Numbered from the stretch's first letter, positions 1-8,126 are shown. The stretch: 64,000 nt of DNA from Xylanimonas ulmi (GCF_004216535.1 NZ_SGWX01000001.1:1984001-2048000), one strand, 5' to 3'. The notes: a model not told the origin generated them from the letters alone. A program made the numbers and translations.

Positions 1-1083
1 GTGATCCCGATCGACCACGGCTCGCTCGTCCGAGGCCTGGCAGCCTTCGCGATCGACATCGGCGACCAGCGCCGCGGGAGCGTGCATCTGGCGATGATGC
101 CCCTGTTCCACCTCGCCGGGTTCGCCCAGGCGATGCAGTGCCTCCTGACCGGCGGCACGCTCGTCGTGCACGACGGCTTCGACGCCGACCGCGCGATCGA
201 CGCGATCGGCGCCGAGCGGGTCAACTTCCTCACCGCGGTCCCCGCGATCATCGAGGCGCTGACCGTCGCCCTTGAGGGACCCCGCGCCGGGGCAGACCTC
301 ACGAGCCTGCGCGAGATCCAGTACGGCGCCGCGCCGATCGCGCCCGCACTGCTCGAGCGCGCGGTGCGGGTCGTGTGCCGCCGGTTCCGGCAGATCTACG
401 GCAGCACCGAACTGCAGGGGTTCTTGTCGATCCTGCGCCCCGAGGACCACGTCGCAGGCGCCGCCCGGCTCGCGTCCGCGGGGTGTCTCTCACCTGGGTG
501 GGAGGCGCGGATCGTCGACTCCCACGGCCGCGCGACACCCGCCGGGACCCCGGGCGAGCTGGAGGTCCGCGGCGAGAGCGTCATCCGCGAGTACTGGCAC
601 GACCCGGACACGACCCGCACCGCGTTCACCGCCGACGGCTGGTTCCGCACCGGCGACATCGGCGACCTGAGTCCCGACGGCTACCTCAGCATCGTCGGAC
701 GGGCCAAGGACATGATCATCAGCGGCGGTGAGAACGTGTACCCGGCCGAGGTCGAACGCGTGCTGCTCGCCCACCCCGCGGTGCTCGACGCGGCCGTGGT
801 CGCCCGGTCGCACCCGCGCTGGGGCGAGACGCCGGCCGCGTTTGTGGTGACCGGCGAGACCAGCGTCGAGCCCGCCGCCCTGCTCGCGTTCTGCCGCGAG
901 CGGCTGGCCCGCTTCAAGTGCCCCAGCGACGTGACCCTCGTCGGTGACCTGCCCCGCAACGCCCTCGGCAAGGTGCTCAAGTCCGAGCTACGCCGACGCG
1001 CCGCCGAGTCCGCAGGCCCGCGGTCGCATGGGCCCCCGCACCCCGCACCAGAGGACGACCGGCCAACAGGAGGCACGACGTGA
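1..1083 (+). CDS. Acyl-CoA synthetase (AMP-forming), 5'-truncated by window edge
   Basis: This is the C-terminal part (about 360 residues) of an adenylate-forming acid:CoA ligase, which activates a carboxylic acid to acyl-AMP and then acyl-CoA. The first residues (VIPIDHGSLV) correspond to the segment directly after the ATP-binding TSGTTGxPKG loop, so the N-terminal third lies left of the window and the GTG at base 1 is not a real start. Visible motifs are IYGSTELQG (A5), GWFRTGDIGDLSPDGY (A7), the hinge GRAKDMIISGGENVYPAEVE (A8) and the catalytic-lysine region PRNALGKVLK (A10). The stop overlaps the start region of a second ligase of the same family, so the two are probably co-transcribed. 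The substrate cannot be read from the sequence. Confidence 0.9.
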   Translation: MIPIDHGSLVRGLAAFAIDIGDQRRGSVHLAMMPLFHLAGFAQAMQCLLTGGTLVVHDGFDADRAIDAIGAERVNFLTAVPAIIEALTVALEGPRAGADLTSLREIQYGAAPIAPALLERAVRVVCRRFRQIYGSTELQGFLSILRPEDHVAGAARLASAGCLSPGWEARIVDSHGRATPAGTPGELEVRGESVIREYWHDPDTTRTAFTADGWFRTGDIGDLSPDGYLSIVGRAKDMIISGGENVYPAEVERVLLAHPAVLDAAVVARSHPRWGETPAAFVVTGETSVEPAALLAFCRERLARFKCPSDVTLVGDLPRNALGKVLKSELRRRAAESAGPRSHGPPHPAPEDDRPTGGTT

Positions 1084-2639
1084 TGGACCACACTCGATCG
1101 ATCGCCACCATGCTGCGGCACTGGGCGCACACGCACCCCGACTCCCCCGGCGTCAGCGTCGACGGCGTCGCCGACCACACCTTCGCCAGTTGGCTGGAGG
1201 CGAGCTCGCGGCTCGCCGCGGGCCTGCGGGGCGTCGGCGTCGGGCCGGGTGACCGCATCGGCTTCATCGGCAAGAGCGCCGTGGTGTGGGCCGAGGCGTT
1301 CGCGGCGGCGTCGCTGCTGCGCGCCGCCGCGGCGCCCCTCAACTGGCGACTGAGTCCCGCGGAGACCGCGGAGATCCTTGCGGACGCTGATGTGGCCGCG
1401 CTCATCACCGAGGCGGAGTTCCTTCCGCTGACGGGCCGCCCGGCGTCGGACGACGGCCGGGTGCGGCTCATCCTCCCCGACGGCTCGGAGCACGACTACG
1501 CGCAGTTCGTCTCGTCGCACGAGGCCGGCGACGACTGGCCGGAGCCGGAGCCGGAGCCGGAGCCCGAGGACATCGCGCTCCTGCTGTACACCTCGGGCAC
1601 CTCAGGCACGCCCAAGGGCGTCGAGCTGCCCAACCGGGCCATCGAGGCCAACATCACCTCACCGTTCCCGGTCGACCTCACCGTCGGCGACGTCGTCATG
1701 GTGCCCGCCCCGACCTTCCACCTGTCCGGGACGGGCTGGCTCTACTCGGCCCTCAGCCGCGGCGCCGCCTCACTGTTCGTGTTCGACATCCGCCCGGAGG
1801 CCGTGCTCGACGTCCTCGCCGACGGCCGGGTCACCTACGCCATCACGGTTCCGGCGATCGTCCAGGCGCTCGTGCAGCACCCGACGGCGCGCAGCCGCAC
1901 GTACCCGTCTCTGCGCACCCTCATCTACGGCGGCTCGCCGATGTCGCCGAGCCTCGCCGACGCGGCGCACGAGGTCTTCGACTGCGACCTCGTGCAGGGC
2001 TACGGCCTGACCGAGACGTGCGGGCCGATCACGTGCCTGTCGGACGAAGACCACCGGCGCGGCGGCGCCCGGCTCGCCTCGGCCGGACGCGCGATCGCGG
2101 GCGTGGAGCTCGGTGTGTTCGACCCCGCGACGGGTGAGCGCTGCGCGACAGGCGAGGTCGGCGAGGTGTGGGCGCGCACCCCCACGATCATGGCCGGCTA
2201 CCGCAATCGGCCGCAGGAGGTGCGGGCCGTGCTGCACGAGGACGGCTGGTTCCGCACGGGAGACGCCGGCTGTCTGGACGAAGACGGCTACTTGTTCCTG
2301 CGCGACCGCGTGAAGGACATGATCGTCTCGGGAGGCGAGAACGTCTATCCCGTCGAGGTGGAGAACGTGCTCACCGCACACCCCGCGGTGCGCGACGCCG
2401 CGGTCATCGGCGTCCCTGACGAGCGGTGGGGCGAGACGGTCAAGGCGCTGGTCGTCACGGGCGAGCGCACACCCGACGCGCACGAGCTGATCGAGTTCTG
2501 CCGCGAGCGCCTGGCCCACTTCAAGTGCCCGACGTCGGTCGACGTCGTCGACTCGCTGCCCCGCAACCCCACCGGCAAGCTCATGAAGCGCGAGTTGCGC
2601 GCGCCGTACTGGGCGGGCCGGGCGCGCGGGATCGCCTGA
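1083..2639 (+). CDS. Acyl-CoA synthetase (AMP-forming)
   Basis: A complete 518-residue class I adenylate-forming ligase and a tandem paralogue of the preceding gene. It shows the P-loop LLYTSGTSGTPKGVELPN, the A5 motif GYGLTETCGP, A7 GWFRTGDAGCLDEDGY, the hinge DRVKDMIVSGGENVYPVEVE and the A10 lysine in PRNPTGKLMKREL. An AGGAGG at 1068-1073 lies 9 bases before ATG 1083 and 6 before GTG 1080; I prefer the ATG. A run of Glu-Pro dipeptides (encoded at about 1540-1568) lies just before the P-loop and looks like a simple-repeat expansion in a surface linker. The GntR gene begins 22 bases downstream, so this is probably one operon. The likely role is activation of a short or medium carboxylic acid; the substrate is unknown. 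Confidence 0.93.
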   Translation: MDHTRSIATMLRHWAHTHPDSPGVSVDGVADHTFASWLEASSRLAAGLRGVGVGPGDRIGFIGKSAVVWAEAFAAASLLRAAAAPLNWRLSPAETAEILADADVAALITEAEFLPLTGRPASDDGRVRLILPDGSEHDYAQFVSSHEAGDDWPEPEPEPEPEDIALLLYTSGTSGTPKGVELPNRAIEANITSPFPVDLTVGDVVMVPAPTFHLSGTGWLYSALSRGAASLFVFDIRPEAVLDVLADGRVTYAITVPAIVQALVQHPTARSRTYPSLRTLIYGGSPMSPSLADAAHEVFDCDLVQGYGLTETCGPITCLSDEDHRRGGARLASAGRAIAGVELGVFDPATGERCATGEVGEVWARTPTIMAGYRNRPQEVRAVLHEDGWFRTGDAGCLDEDGYLFLRDRVKDMIVSGGENVYPVEVENVLTAHPAVRDAAVIGVPDERWGETVKALVVTGERTPDAHELIEFCRERLAHFKCPTSVDVVDSLPRNPTGKLMKRELRAPYWAGRARGIA

Positions 2640-2661
2640 GGGACGGGACCAGGAGACGGTC

Positions 2662-3396
2662 ATGGTCGCGCGCTACGAGGAGGTCGCCCGATCGCTGGCG
2701 CGCCGCATCGAGGACGCCACCTACCCGGTGGGCTCACGTCTGCCGCCCGAGGTCGACCTGGCCACGACCTATGCCGTATCGCGCGCGACCATCCGCTCGG
2801 CGCTCGACTCGCTGGAGCGCCTGGGGATGGTCTCGCGGCGCCGTCGTGTCGGGACCCGTGTCGAGTCGGCGCGCCCGACGACGGGCTATGTGCGCACCGT
2901 GACGACGATGAACGAGCTGGTGCAGTACTCCACCGAGACGCGCCGGCGCGTGCTCGGCCGCCAGGACGTCACGGTCGACGCCGCCCTCGCGGCGGTGCTC
3001 GGGTGCGCGCCGGGCAGCGCGTGGGTGCTGGTGACGATGCTCCGCATCGACGACGCGGGTCTCGGCGCGTCCCGACCTCTGTGCCACACCGACGTCTACC
3101 TCGCCCCGGACGTCGCGTCGGTCGTCGGCGATCGCGTCTCGCGCCCGGACGGGTTGATCGCCGAGGTCGTCGAGCAGTGCACCGGGCGCCTGACCGTCCG
3201 CGTCGACCAGCGGGTGCGCGCCTGCGCGCTGCCGTGTCACCTGGCCGGGCCGCTGCGCGCCGACGCCGGCAGCCCCGCTCTGCGGGTCGTGCGCCGGTAC
3301 GTCGAGCGCTCGGGCGCGGTCGCCCTGGTGACAGTCTCGACGCACCCGGCGGACCGATTCGAGTTCACCGTGTCCATGGAGCGCTCCGACGCCTGA
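2662..3396 (+). CDS. GntR-family (HutC/UTRA) transcriptional regulator
   Basis: A 244-residue regulator. Residues 1-66 form a GntR winged helix (VARYEEVARSLARRIEDATY, then LPPEVDLATTYAVSRATIRSALDSLERLGMV). The remainder resembles a UTRA ligand-binding domain, ending in LRVVRRYVERSGAVALVTVSTHPADRFEF, which matches the typical UTRA C-terminal strand pattern. An AGGAG at 2651-2655, six bases before the ATG, supports the start. It sits between two CoA ligases and a tartrate-dehydratase-like gene on the same strand, so it most likely controls this operon in response to the pathway's carboxylate. No operator could be assigned with confidence. Confidence 0.9.
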   Translation: MVARYEEVARSLARRIEDATYPVGSRLPPEVDLATTYAVSRATIRSALDSLERLGMVSRRRRVGTRVESARPTTGYVRTVTTMNELVQYSTETRRRVLGRQDVTVDAALAAVLGCAPGSAWVLVTMLRIDDAGLGASRPLCHTDVYLAPDVASVVGDRVSRPDGLIAEVVEQCTGRLTVRVDQRVRACALPCHLAGPLRADAGSPALRVVRRYVERSGAVALVTVSTHPADRFEFTVSMERSDA

Positions 3397-3438
3397 GGGC
3401 ACGCGATGGGTCGCCGCGTCGGCCCGAAGGAGGTGCAC

Positions 3439-4605
3439 GTGCGAGTCACCGAGGTCCGTGAGATGGACGTCCCGCTCCAGGGCGGTCTCTCGAACGCCGT
3501 CGTCAGCTTTGTCGGCCACAAGGTCTCGCTGGTCGCTGTCGTCAGCGACCACGTGCGGCACGGTGTGCCCGTGATCGGCGTCGCGTTCAACTCGATCGGC
3601 CGTCACGCCCAGGGCGGGATCCTGCGCGAGCGGATGGTGCCGCGTCTGCTCGCCTCCGCGCCCGAGGCGCTGCTCGACCCCCGGGACGGGCTCCTGGACC
3701 CCGCGCGTGTGCTGGCATGCGTGCTGCGCGACGAGAAGCCCGGCGGCCACGGGGATCGCGCGGCGGCCGCGAGCGCCGTCGAGCTCGCATGCTGGGACCT
3801 GCTCGCCAAGGCGCACGACGAGCCGGCCTTCGCGACGATCGCCCGCCGGCACGGGCGCGCGCCCACGACGGCGGGGGTCCCGGTCTACGCGGCAGGCGGC
3901 TACTACGACGCCAGCGACGACGTGGCCGCGCTCGCGGCTGAGGTCCGCGGGTACATCGCCGCCGGGTATCCAGCCGTCAAGATCAAGATCGGAGGCGTCT
4001 CGCTGGCGCAGGATCTGCGCCGGATCGAGGCCGCCGTCGACGCCGCGGGCGGCGGGAGACAGGTCGCGGTCGACGCCAACGGCCGGTTTGGGCGCGAGCG
4101 CGCCCTCGCCTACGCCGCGGCGCTCGAACCCCTGGGGCTGCGGTGGTTGGAGGAGGCGGTCGACCCGCTCGACTTCGCCCTCAACGCCGAGCTGACCGCG
4201 CGCTATGCGGGCCCGATCGCCACGGGTGAGAACCTCTTCTCGCGCCAGGATGTGGCGAACCTGCTGCGCTTCGGCGGCCTGCGCCCGGACCGTGACGTGC
4301 TGCAGATGGACGCCGGCCTCGCCTACGGCCTGACCGAGTACGCCGCGATGGTCACGCTGATGGAGGGCGCGGGCTTCGACCGGAGCGCGGCGATCCCGCA
4401 CGGGGGGCACCTGGTCAACCTGCATATCGTGGCGGGACTGGGACTGGGCGGCTGCGAGGCCTACCCCGGGGTGTTCCAGCCGTTCGGCGGCTACAGCGAC
4501 GACTGCCTGCTGAGCGACGGCTTGATCCGCCCGGCCGACCATCCCGGCTTCGGGCTCGAGGCGAAGTCCGGCCTGGACGATGTGATCGCCCGGCTGGTGG
4601 CGTGA
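3439..4605 (+). CDS. Enolase-superfamily dehydratase, D(-)-tartrate dehydratase-like
   Basis: A 388-residue mandelate racemase/muconate lactonizing family enzyme. It shows the KIK pair of the barrel (AVKIKIGG), metal-ligand region VDANGRF, LEEAVDPLD and ATGENLFSRQD, and the catalytic histidine in IPHGGHLVNLHIVAGLGLGG. From memory, EKPGGHG, VYAAGGYY, ENLFSxQDxxNLLRxGGxRPDRD and the YPxxFQPxGG tail are close to Bradyrhizobium TarD (389 residues), so dehydration of tartrate or a similar hydroxy-dicarboxylate is the best guess. The start is GTG 3439, five bases after AAGGAGG (3427-3433); an upstream ATG at 3406 adds eleven residues and lacks this site. Its stop abuts the ketopantoate-reductase-like gene. 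Confidence 0.88.
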   Translation: MRVTEVREMDVPLQGGLSNAVVSFVGHKVSLVAVVSDHVRHGVPVIGVAFNSIGRHAQGGILRERMVPRLLASAPEALLDPRDGLLDPARVLACVLRDEKPGGHGDRAAAASAVELACWDLLAKAHDEPAFATIARRHGRAPTTAGVPVYAAGGYYDASDDVAALAAEVRGYIAAGYPAVKIKIGGVSLAQDLRRIEAAVDAAGGGRQVAVDANGRFGRERALAYAAALEPLGLRWLEEAVDPLDFALNAELTARYAGPIATGENLFSRQDVANLLRFGGLRPDRDVLQMDAGLAYGLTEYAAMVTLMEGAGFDRSAAIPHGGHLVNLHIVAGLGLGGCEAYPGVFQPFGGYSDDCLLSDGLIRPADHPGFGLEAKSGLDDVIARLVA

Positions 4606-4614
4606 TGGGGGGGC

Positions 4615-5538
4615 CTGCGGATCGCCGTCATCGGGTGCGGCGCCATGGGGTCCGTCTACGCGTCCCGGCTCGCGCGCGGCGGCCACGACGTCCTTGTCGT
4701 CGACGCGTGGGCGGACCACGTGCGCGCGATCGCCGAGCGGGGCCTGAGCGTGCGCGGGCCCGACGGCGCCATGACCGCGCGCGTGCGCGCCTTCGAGGCG
4801 CCGCCCGCCCGCGTGGTCGACCTGGTCGTCCTGGCCGTCAAGGCGGCCGACGTCGTCGGCGCGGCGCGCGGCGTCGCCCCGCTGCTCGGCCCGCACACCC
4901 TCGTGCTGACGATTCAGAACGGCCTGGGATCGGCGCAGGAGGTCGCCGGCGTCCTCGGCCCCGAGCGCCTCCTGGTCGGGGTCGCCAGCGGCTTCGGCGC
5001 CAGCCTTGTCGGCCCGGGCCAGGTGCGCCACAACGCGATGCGCGCGCTTCGGTTCGGCGCCTACGCACCCGGCGCAGGACCCGGCGCCCCGCAGGTCGAG
5101 CGGATCGCGCGGGCATGGCGCCAGGGCGGCTTCGACGCGACGGCCGTTGACGACGTCGTGGCGACGCAGTGGGAGAAGCTCATCTGCAACGTGGCCTACA
5201 GCGCCCCGTGCGCGCTGACGGGGCTCACCGTCGGCGAGGTCATGGACCATCCGCACCTGGGCGAGGTGAGCCGAGCCGCGGCGGTCGAGGCGTGGGAGAC
5301 GGCGACCGCCGCCAAGGTCCGGATCGACGTCGCCGATCCGGTGACCCACGTGCGCGAGTTCGGCGCCCGGCTGCCGGACGCGAAGCCGTCGGCGCTGCTG
5401 GACCATCTCGCGGGCCGGCGCAGCGAGATCCCGGTGATCAACGGGGCGATCCCACGCGAGGCCGCGAAGGTCGGCCTCACCGCACCGGTCAACGCGACGC
5501 TGACGGCGCTGGTGCTGGCCCGCGAGGACGGGCTGTGA
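4615..5538 (+). CDS. Ketopantoate reductase family (PanE/ApbA) NAD(P)-dependent dehydrogenase; start disturbed
   Basis: An about 307-residue 2-dehydropantoate 2-reductase-like enzyme. The N-terminal Rossmann segment LRIAVIGCGAMGSVYASRL with its GxGxxG is in frame from 4615, but the only ATG in this frame (4645) lies inside that motif and would delete the nucleotide-binding strand. An ATG at 4605, overlapping the previous stop (TGATG), is one base out of frame because of a seven-G run at 4607-4613; with six Gs it would read MGGLRIAVIG. Either a CTG (4615) is used or the G run carries an indel. The C-terminal domain has the usual KLICNVAYSAPCALTGLTVGE region. Next to a dehydratase-like gene, it more likely acts on a pathway 2-keto/2-hydroxy acid than in pantothenate synthesis. 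Confidence 0.8.
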   Translation: MRIAVIGCGAMGSVYASRLARGGHDVLVVDAWADHVRAIAERGLSVRGPDGAMTARVRAFEAPPARVVDLVVLAVKAADVVGAARGVAPLLGPHTLVLTIQNGLGSAQEVAGVLGPERLLVGVASGFGASLVGPGQVRHNAMRALRFGAYAPGAGPGAPQVERIARAWRQGGFDATAVDDVVATQWEKLICNVAYSAPCALTGLTVGEVMDHPHLGEVSRAAAVEAWETATAAKVRIDVADPVTHVREFGARLPDAKPSALLDHLAGRRSEIPVINGAIPREAAKVGLTAPVNATLTALVLAREDGL

Positions 5539-5548
5539 GGCGTGGCGC

Positions 5549-5581
5549 ACGAACGGGAGCCGCCCGGCGGCTCCCGTTCGT
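5549..5581. terminator. Bidirectional hairpin terminator
   Basis: A perfect 16-bp inverted repeat (arms 5549-5564 and 5566-5581) starting 11 bases after the stop of the ketopantoate-reductase-like gene and ending just before the stop of the convergent VOC gene. The GC-rich arms with almost no loop are typical of actinobacterial terminators, which often lack a long U tract. Confidence 0.75.
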
Positions 5582-5589
5582 GCGGGGTG

Positions 5590-6156
5590 TCAGGCGCCGA
5601 CGATGGCGGGGTGGCGCTCCTGGGCGGTCTTCGGCACGTGCTTGACGTCCGCGGGAGTCAGCGCGCGCAGCCAGCAGGCGAACTCCAGCAGGACGCCGTC
5701 GGGGTCCTGGAAGTAGAACGAGCGCACATACACACCGTCATGCATCGTCGTGGCGATCTGCGAGGGGCTCTCGTCGTGGTTGATGAGGGGCCCGACCCGG
5801 ACGCCGGCGGCCTTGAGCTTCGCGCGGTACTCCGCGAACTTCTCAGGCGGCACGTCGAACGCGATGTGGTTGAGCGACCCGACCGCGCTGGTCCACTCAC
5901 CGAAGCCCGGCTGCGACCGCGGCGCCGAGAGGCCGGGCACGCCGTCCGGCGCCTGCGGGAACCAGAAGAACGCGAGCGAGTCGCCGTTGCCGGCGTCGAA
6001 GAAGAAGTGCTGTCCCATGCCGTCAGGCAGGTCAAGGGTCTTGATCAGGGGCATCCCCAGGACGCCGCTGTAGAAGTCGACCGTGCGCTGCATGTCCGAA
6101 GACACCAGCGCGACGTGGTTGAAGCCGCGGAGCTCGAACTGCGTGTTGGCGCCCAT
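5590..6156 (-). CDS. VOC-family (glyoxalase/dioxygenase fold) protein
   Basis: A 188-residue vicinal-oxygen-chelate protein with two beta-alpha-beta-beta-beta modules: FNHVALVSSDMQRTVDFYSGVLGMPL and, later, LNHIAFDVPPEKFAEYRAKL followed by SFYFQDPDGVLLEFA. The candidate metal ligands are the His in FNHVAL, the His in LNHIAF and the Glu in LLEFA. An AGAGG lies upstream of the ATG at 6156. It is divergent from a TetR gene, and their shared intergenic region contains a 22-bp palindrome. The specific reaction (lactoylglutathione-type lyase, extradiol dioxygenase or epimerase) cannot be determined. Confidence 0.88.
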   Translation of the reverse strand: MGANTQFELRGFNHVALVSSDMQRTVDFYSGVLGMPLIKTLDLPDGMGQHFFFDAGNGDSLAFFWFPQAPDGVPGLSAPRSQPGFGEWTSAVGSLNHIAFDVPPEKFAEYRAKLKAAGVRVGPLINHDESPSQIATTMHDGVYVRSFYFQDPDGVLLEFACWLRALTPADVKHVPKTAQERHPAIVGA

Positions 6157-6187
6157 CGGGTTCGTCCTCTCTGGAGTGTCCCTGCGT

Positions 6188-6209
6188 AATCTGATACTAA
6201 CGTCAGGTT
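6188..6209. promoter_or_regulatory. Putative TetR operator O1 (AAYCTGA-N8-TCAGRTT)
   Basis: A 22-bp interrupted palindrome with half-sites AATCTGA and TCAGGTT separated by 8 bases, in the divergent VOC/TetR intergenic region. The same arrangement recurs at 6941-6962, directly upstream of the alpha/beta hydrolase gene. Two copies flanking the TetR gene suggest it is that regulator's operator. Confidence 0.7.
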
Positions 6210-6269
6210 CGTAGCGTGGCAGCGACCTCTCCCCGACCGAGCCCGCGCACTTCCGGTAGAACTGACCCC

Positions 6270-6887
6270 GTGACCAGCGCGCAGACGACCCGCCCGACCC
6301 GGCGCGGCAGGCAGACCCTTGAGGCGATCGACGCCGCCGCCCGCAAGGTGATCGCCGAGAAGGGCTTCCTCAAGATGACGGTGGCCGACATCGTCAGGGA
6401 GGCCGGCAAGTCGCCCGCGTCGTTCTATAACTACTACGACTCCAAAGAGGCGCTGCTCGAGCGTTGGGCGCGCGACTTCCAGCAGGAGGCGCGCGAACGG
6501 CATCGCGCGGCCGAGCGGGCCGCGGGCAACGATCCGCGCAAGCACGCCGAGGCCGCCGCCCGCGCACATTGGGAGACCTACCGCGCCCGGCTCGCCGAGA
6601 TGGTCGGCGTCTTCCAGCTCGCGATGGTCAACGACGCGTTCGCCCGCGTCTGGGACGAGATCTGCCTCGACGCCGCGAGCGACATCGCCCAGGCCGTCGC
6701 GCGCGCACAGCAACGCGGGTACTGCCCCGGCGTCGACCCGCACCTGACCGCCCGGGCCATCGTGGCCATGCTCAACATGTTCTGCTACGAGAGCCTCGCC
6801 AACGGGCGGTCGGCCACGGCGGACGACGAGGCCTGCGTCGCGACGCTGGCGAGCGCATGGTTCCACGCCATCTACTGGACCGAGTGA
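6270..6887 (+). CDS. TetR/AcrR-family transcriptional regulator
   Basis: A roughly 205-residue TetR protein. The helix-turn-helix is LEAIDAAARKVIAEKGFLKMTVADIVREAGKSPASFYNYYDSKEAL, followed by an all-helical ligand domain that is not diagnostic. I prefer GTG 6270 (VTSAQTTRPTRRG), which begins close to the usual TetR N-terminus; an upstream ATG at 6216 would add 18 Pro/Ser/Arg-rich residues and sit nearly on the operator. It is divergent from the VOC gene and followed 85 bases later by an alpha/beta hydrolase; both neighbours have the same palindrome upstream, so local repression of both is likely. Confidence 0.9.
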   Translation: MTSAQTTRPTRRGRQTLEAIDAAARKVIAEKGFLKMTVADIVREAGKSPASFYNYYDSKEALLERWARDFQQEARERHRAAERAAGNDPRKHAEAAARAHWETYRARLAEMVGVFQLAMVNDAFARVWDEICLDAASDIAQAVARAQQRGYCPGVDPHLTARAIVAMLNMFCYESLANGRSATADDEACVATLASAWFHAIYWTE

Positions 6888-6940
6888 CCGTCGCGCCCGC
6901 CAGGCTGAGGCCTGGACGCACCGCCCCCTCCCCTGATAGA

Positions 6941-6962
6941 AACCTGACATCGGATTCAGATT
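6941..6962. promoter_or_regulatory. Putative TetR operator O2 upstream of hydrolase
   Basis: The second copy of the AAYCTGA-N8-TCAGRTT palindrome: half-sites AACCTGA and TCAGATT, 8-base spacer CATCGGAT. It ends 10 bases before the ATG of the hydrolase at 6973, so a bound repressor would occlude the promoter or leader. Confidence 0.7.
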
Positions 6963-6972
6963 GGGGAGAGAG

Positions 6973-8085
6973 ATGGCCATCACGCGCGAGTTCGTCGGTC
7001 TGCCCGCACCCAACCTCCCGCGCGCCGGCGCCGGCGGGCACCCGTGCCAGGGCCTCTACCACCGGCCCACCGCAAGCCGCCCGAGCGTCGCGTTCATCGC
7101 CACCCACTACCAGATCGACTTCTCCGAGCACTACCTCGCCCACTACCTCGCCGACCGGGGATTCGGCTTCCTCGGCTGGAACACGCGGTTCCGGGGCGAC
7201 GAGGCGCATTTCCTGCTCGACCACGCCCTCGTCGACATCGGCGTCGGCGTGCGCTGGCTGCGCGAGCAGGCGGGGGTCGACGCCGTCGTGCTGCTGGGCA
7301 ACTCGGGCGGCGGCTCACTCATGGCCGCCTACCACTCGCAGTCCGTCGACCCGACCGTGCGCGCATTGCCGGGCATGCGACCGGCTCCCGGAGTCGAAGC
7401 CCTGCCCGTCGCGGACGCCTATGTCTCGACCGCGGCGCACCTGGGCCGGCCCGACGTGCTGACCGCCTGGATGGACGGGGCGGTCGCGGACGAGAACGAC
7501 CCCGTGGCCACCGACCCCACGCTCGACCTCTTCGACCCCGCCCACGGGCCCCCGTACGACGCCGCGTTCGTCACCCGCTACCGGGCCGCCCAGGTGGCGC
7601 GCAACCATGCGATCACCCGCTGGGTCAAGCAGGAGCTCGCACGGCTCGCTGACGCCGGGTACCACGACCGGCCCTTCTCGCTCGCGCGCACCTGGGCCGA
7701 TCCGCGCATGGTCGACCCGACGCTCGAGCCGACCCGCCGCGAGCCCAACCGGTGCTATGCCGGGGTCCCCCAGCGCGCCAACCGCTCCGTCTACGGCATC
7801 GCGTCAGCCTGCACCCTGCGCACGTGGCTCTCGCTGTGGAGCCTCGACGACTCCCAGACACGCGCGCACGCGCACCTGCCCAAGATCACCGTGCCGACCC
7901 TCGTCGTCAACGCCAACGCCGACACGGGCGTCTTCCCGAGCGACGCCGCGGCGATCTACGACCTCCTGGGCGCCGACGACAAGGCGCTGCACGAACTCGA
8001 CGCCGACCACTACTTCCGCGACGCGGGCGCCCGCGACGAGCTCGCCGACCTCGTCGCCGCGTGGGCCGCTCCGCGCCTGGCCTGA
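6973..8085 (+). CDS. Alpha/beta hydrolase
   Basis: A 370-residue alpha/beta-hydrolase-fold protein. The nucleophile elbow is LLGNSGGGSL, with Ser111 as the predicted nucleophile. Downstream, TLVVNANADTGVFPSD and LDADHYFRD supply the likely acid and histidine. ATG 6973 follows a GGGGAGAGAG ribosome-binding stretch; an in-frame TTG at 6961 is less likely. No signal peptide is seen, so it is probably cytoplasmic. The preceding palindrome matches the one at the TetR/VOC promoter, so it probably belongs to that regulator's small regulon. Substrate unknown; ester or thioester hydrolysis is plausible. Confidence 0.88.
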   Translation: MAITREFVGLPAPNLPRAGAGGHPCQGLYHRPTASRPSVAFIATHYQIDFSEHYLAHYLADRGFGFLGWNTRFRGDEAHFLLDHALVDIGVGVRWLREQAGVDAVVLLGNSGGGSLMAAYHSQSVDPTVRALPGMRPAPGVEALPVADAYVSTAAHLGRPDVLTAWMDGAVADENDPVATDPTLDLFDPAHGPPYDAAFVTRYRAAQVARNHAITRWVKQELARLADAGYHDRPFSLARTWADPRMVDPTLEPTRREPNRCYAGVPQRANRSVYGIASACTLRTWLSLWSLDDSQTRAHAHLPKITVPTLVVNANADTGVFPSDAAAIYDLLGADDKALHELDADHYFRDAGARDELADLVAAWAAPRLA

Positions 8086-8126
8086 GCGGGGCTCGCCTCG
8101 ACGCGGCCTCCTCGCCCGACGCGGCC

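Noticed and set aside
4615-5538. The pantothenate-pathway panE gene
   Set aside because: No panB/panC nearby; it sits after a dicarboxylate dehydratase-like gene, so only the family assignment is supported.
2734-5550. Very long antisense open frame opposite the GntR, dehydratase and reductase genes
   Set aside because: It mirrors the codon periodicity of recognised genes on the other strand, is Arg/Ala/Gly/His-rich with no domain and has no ribosome-binding site; a typical high-GC artefact.
8086-8126. Terminator between the hydrolase and the crotonase genes
   Set aside because: The short spacer contains direct CGACGCGGCCTC repeats but no convincing inverted repeat.
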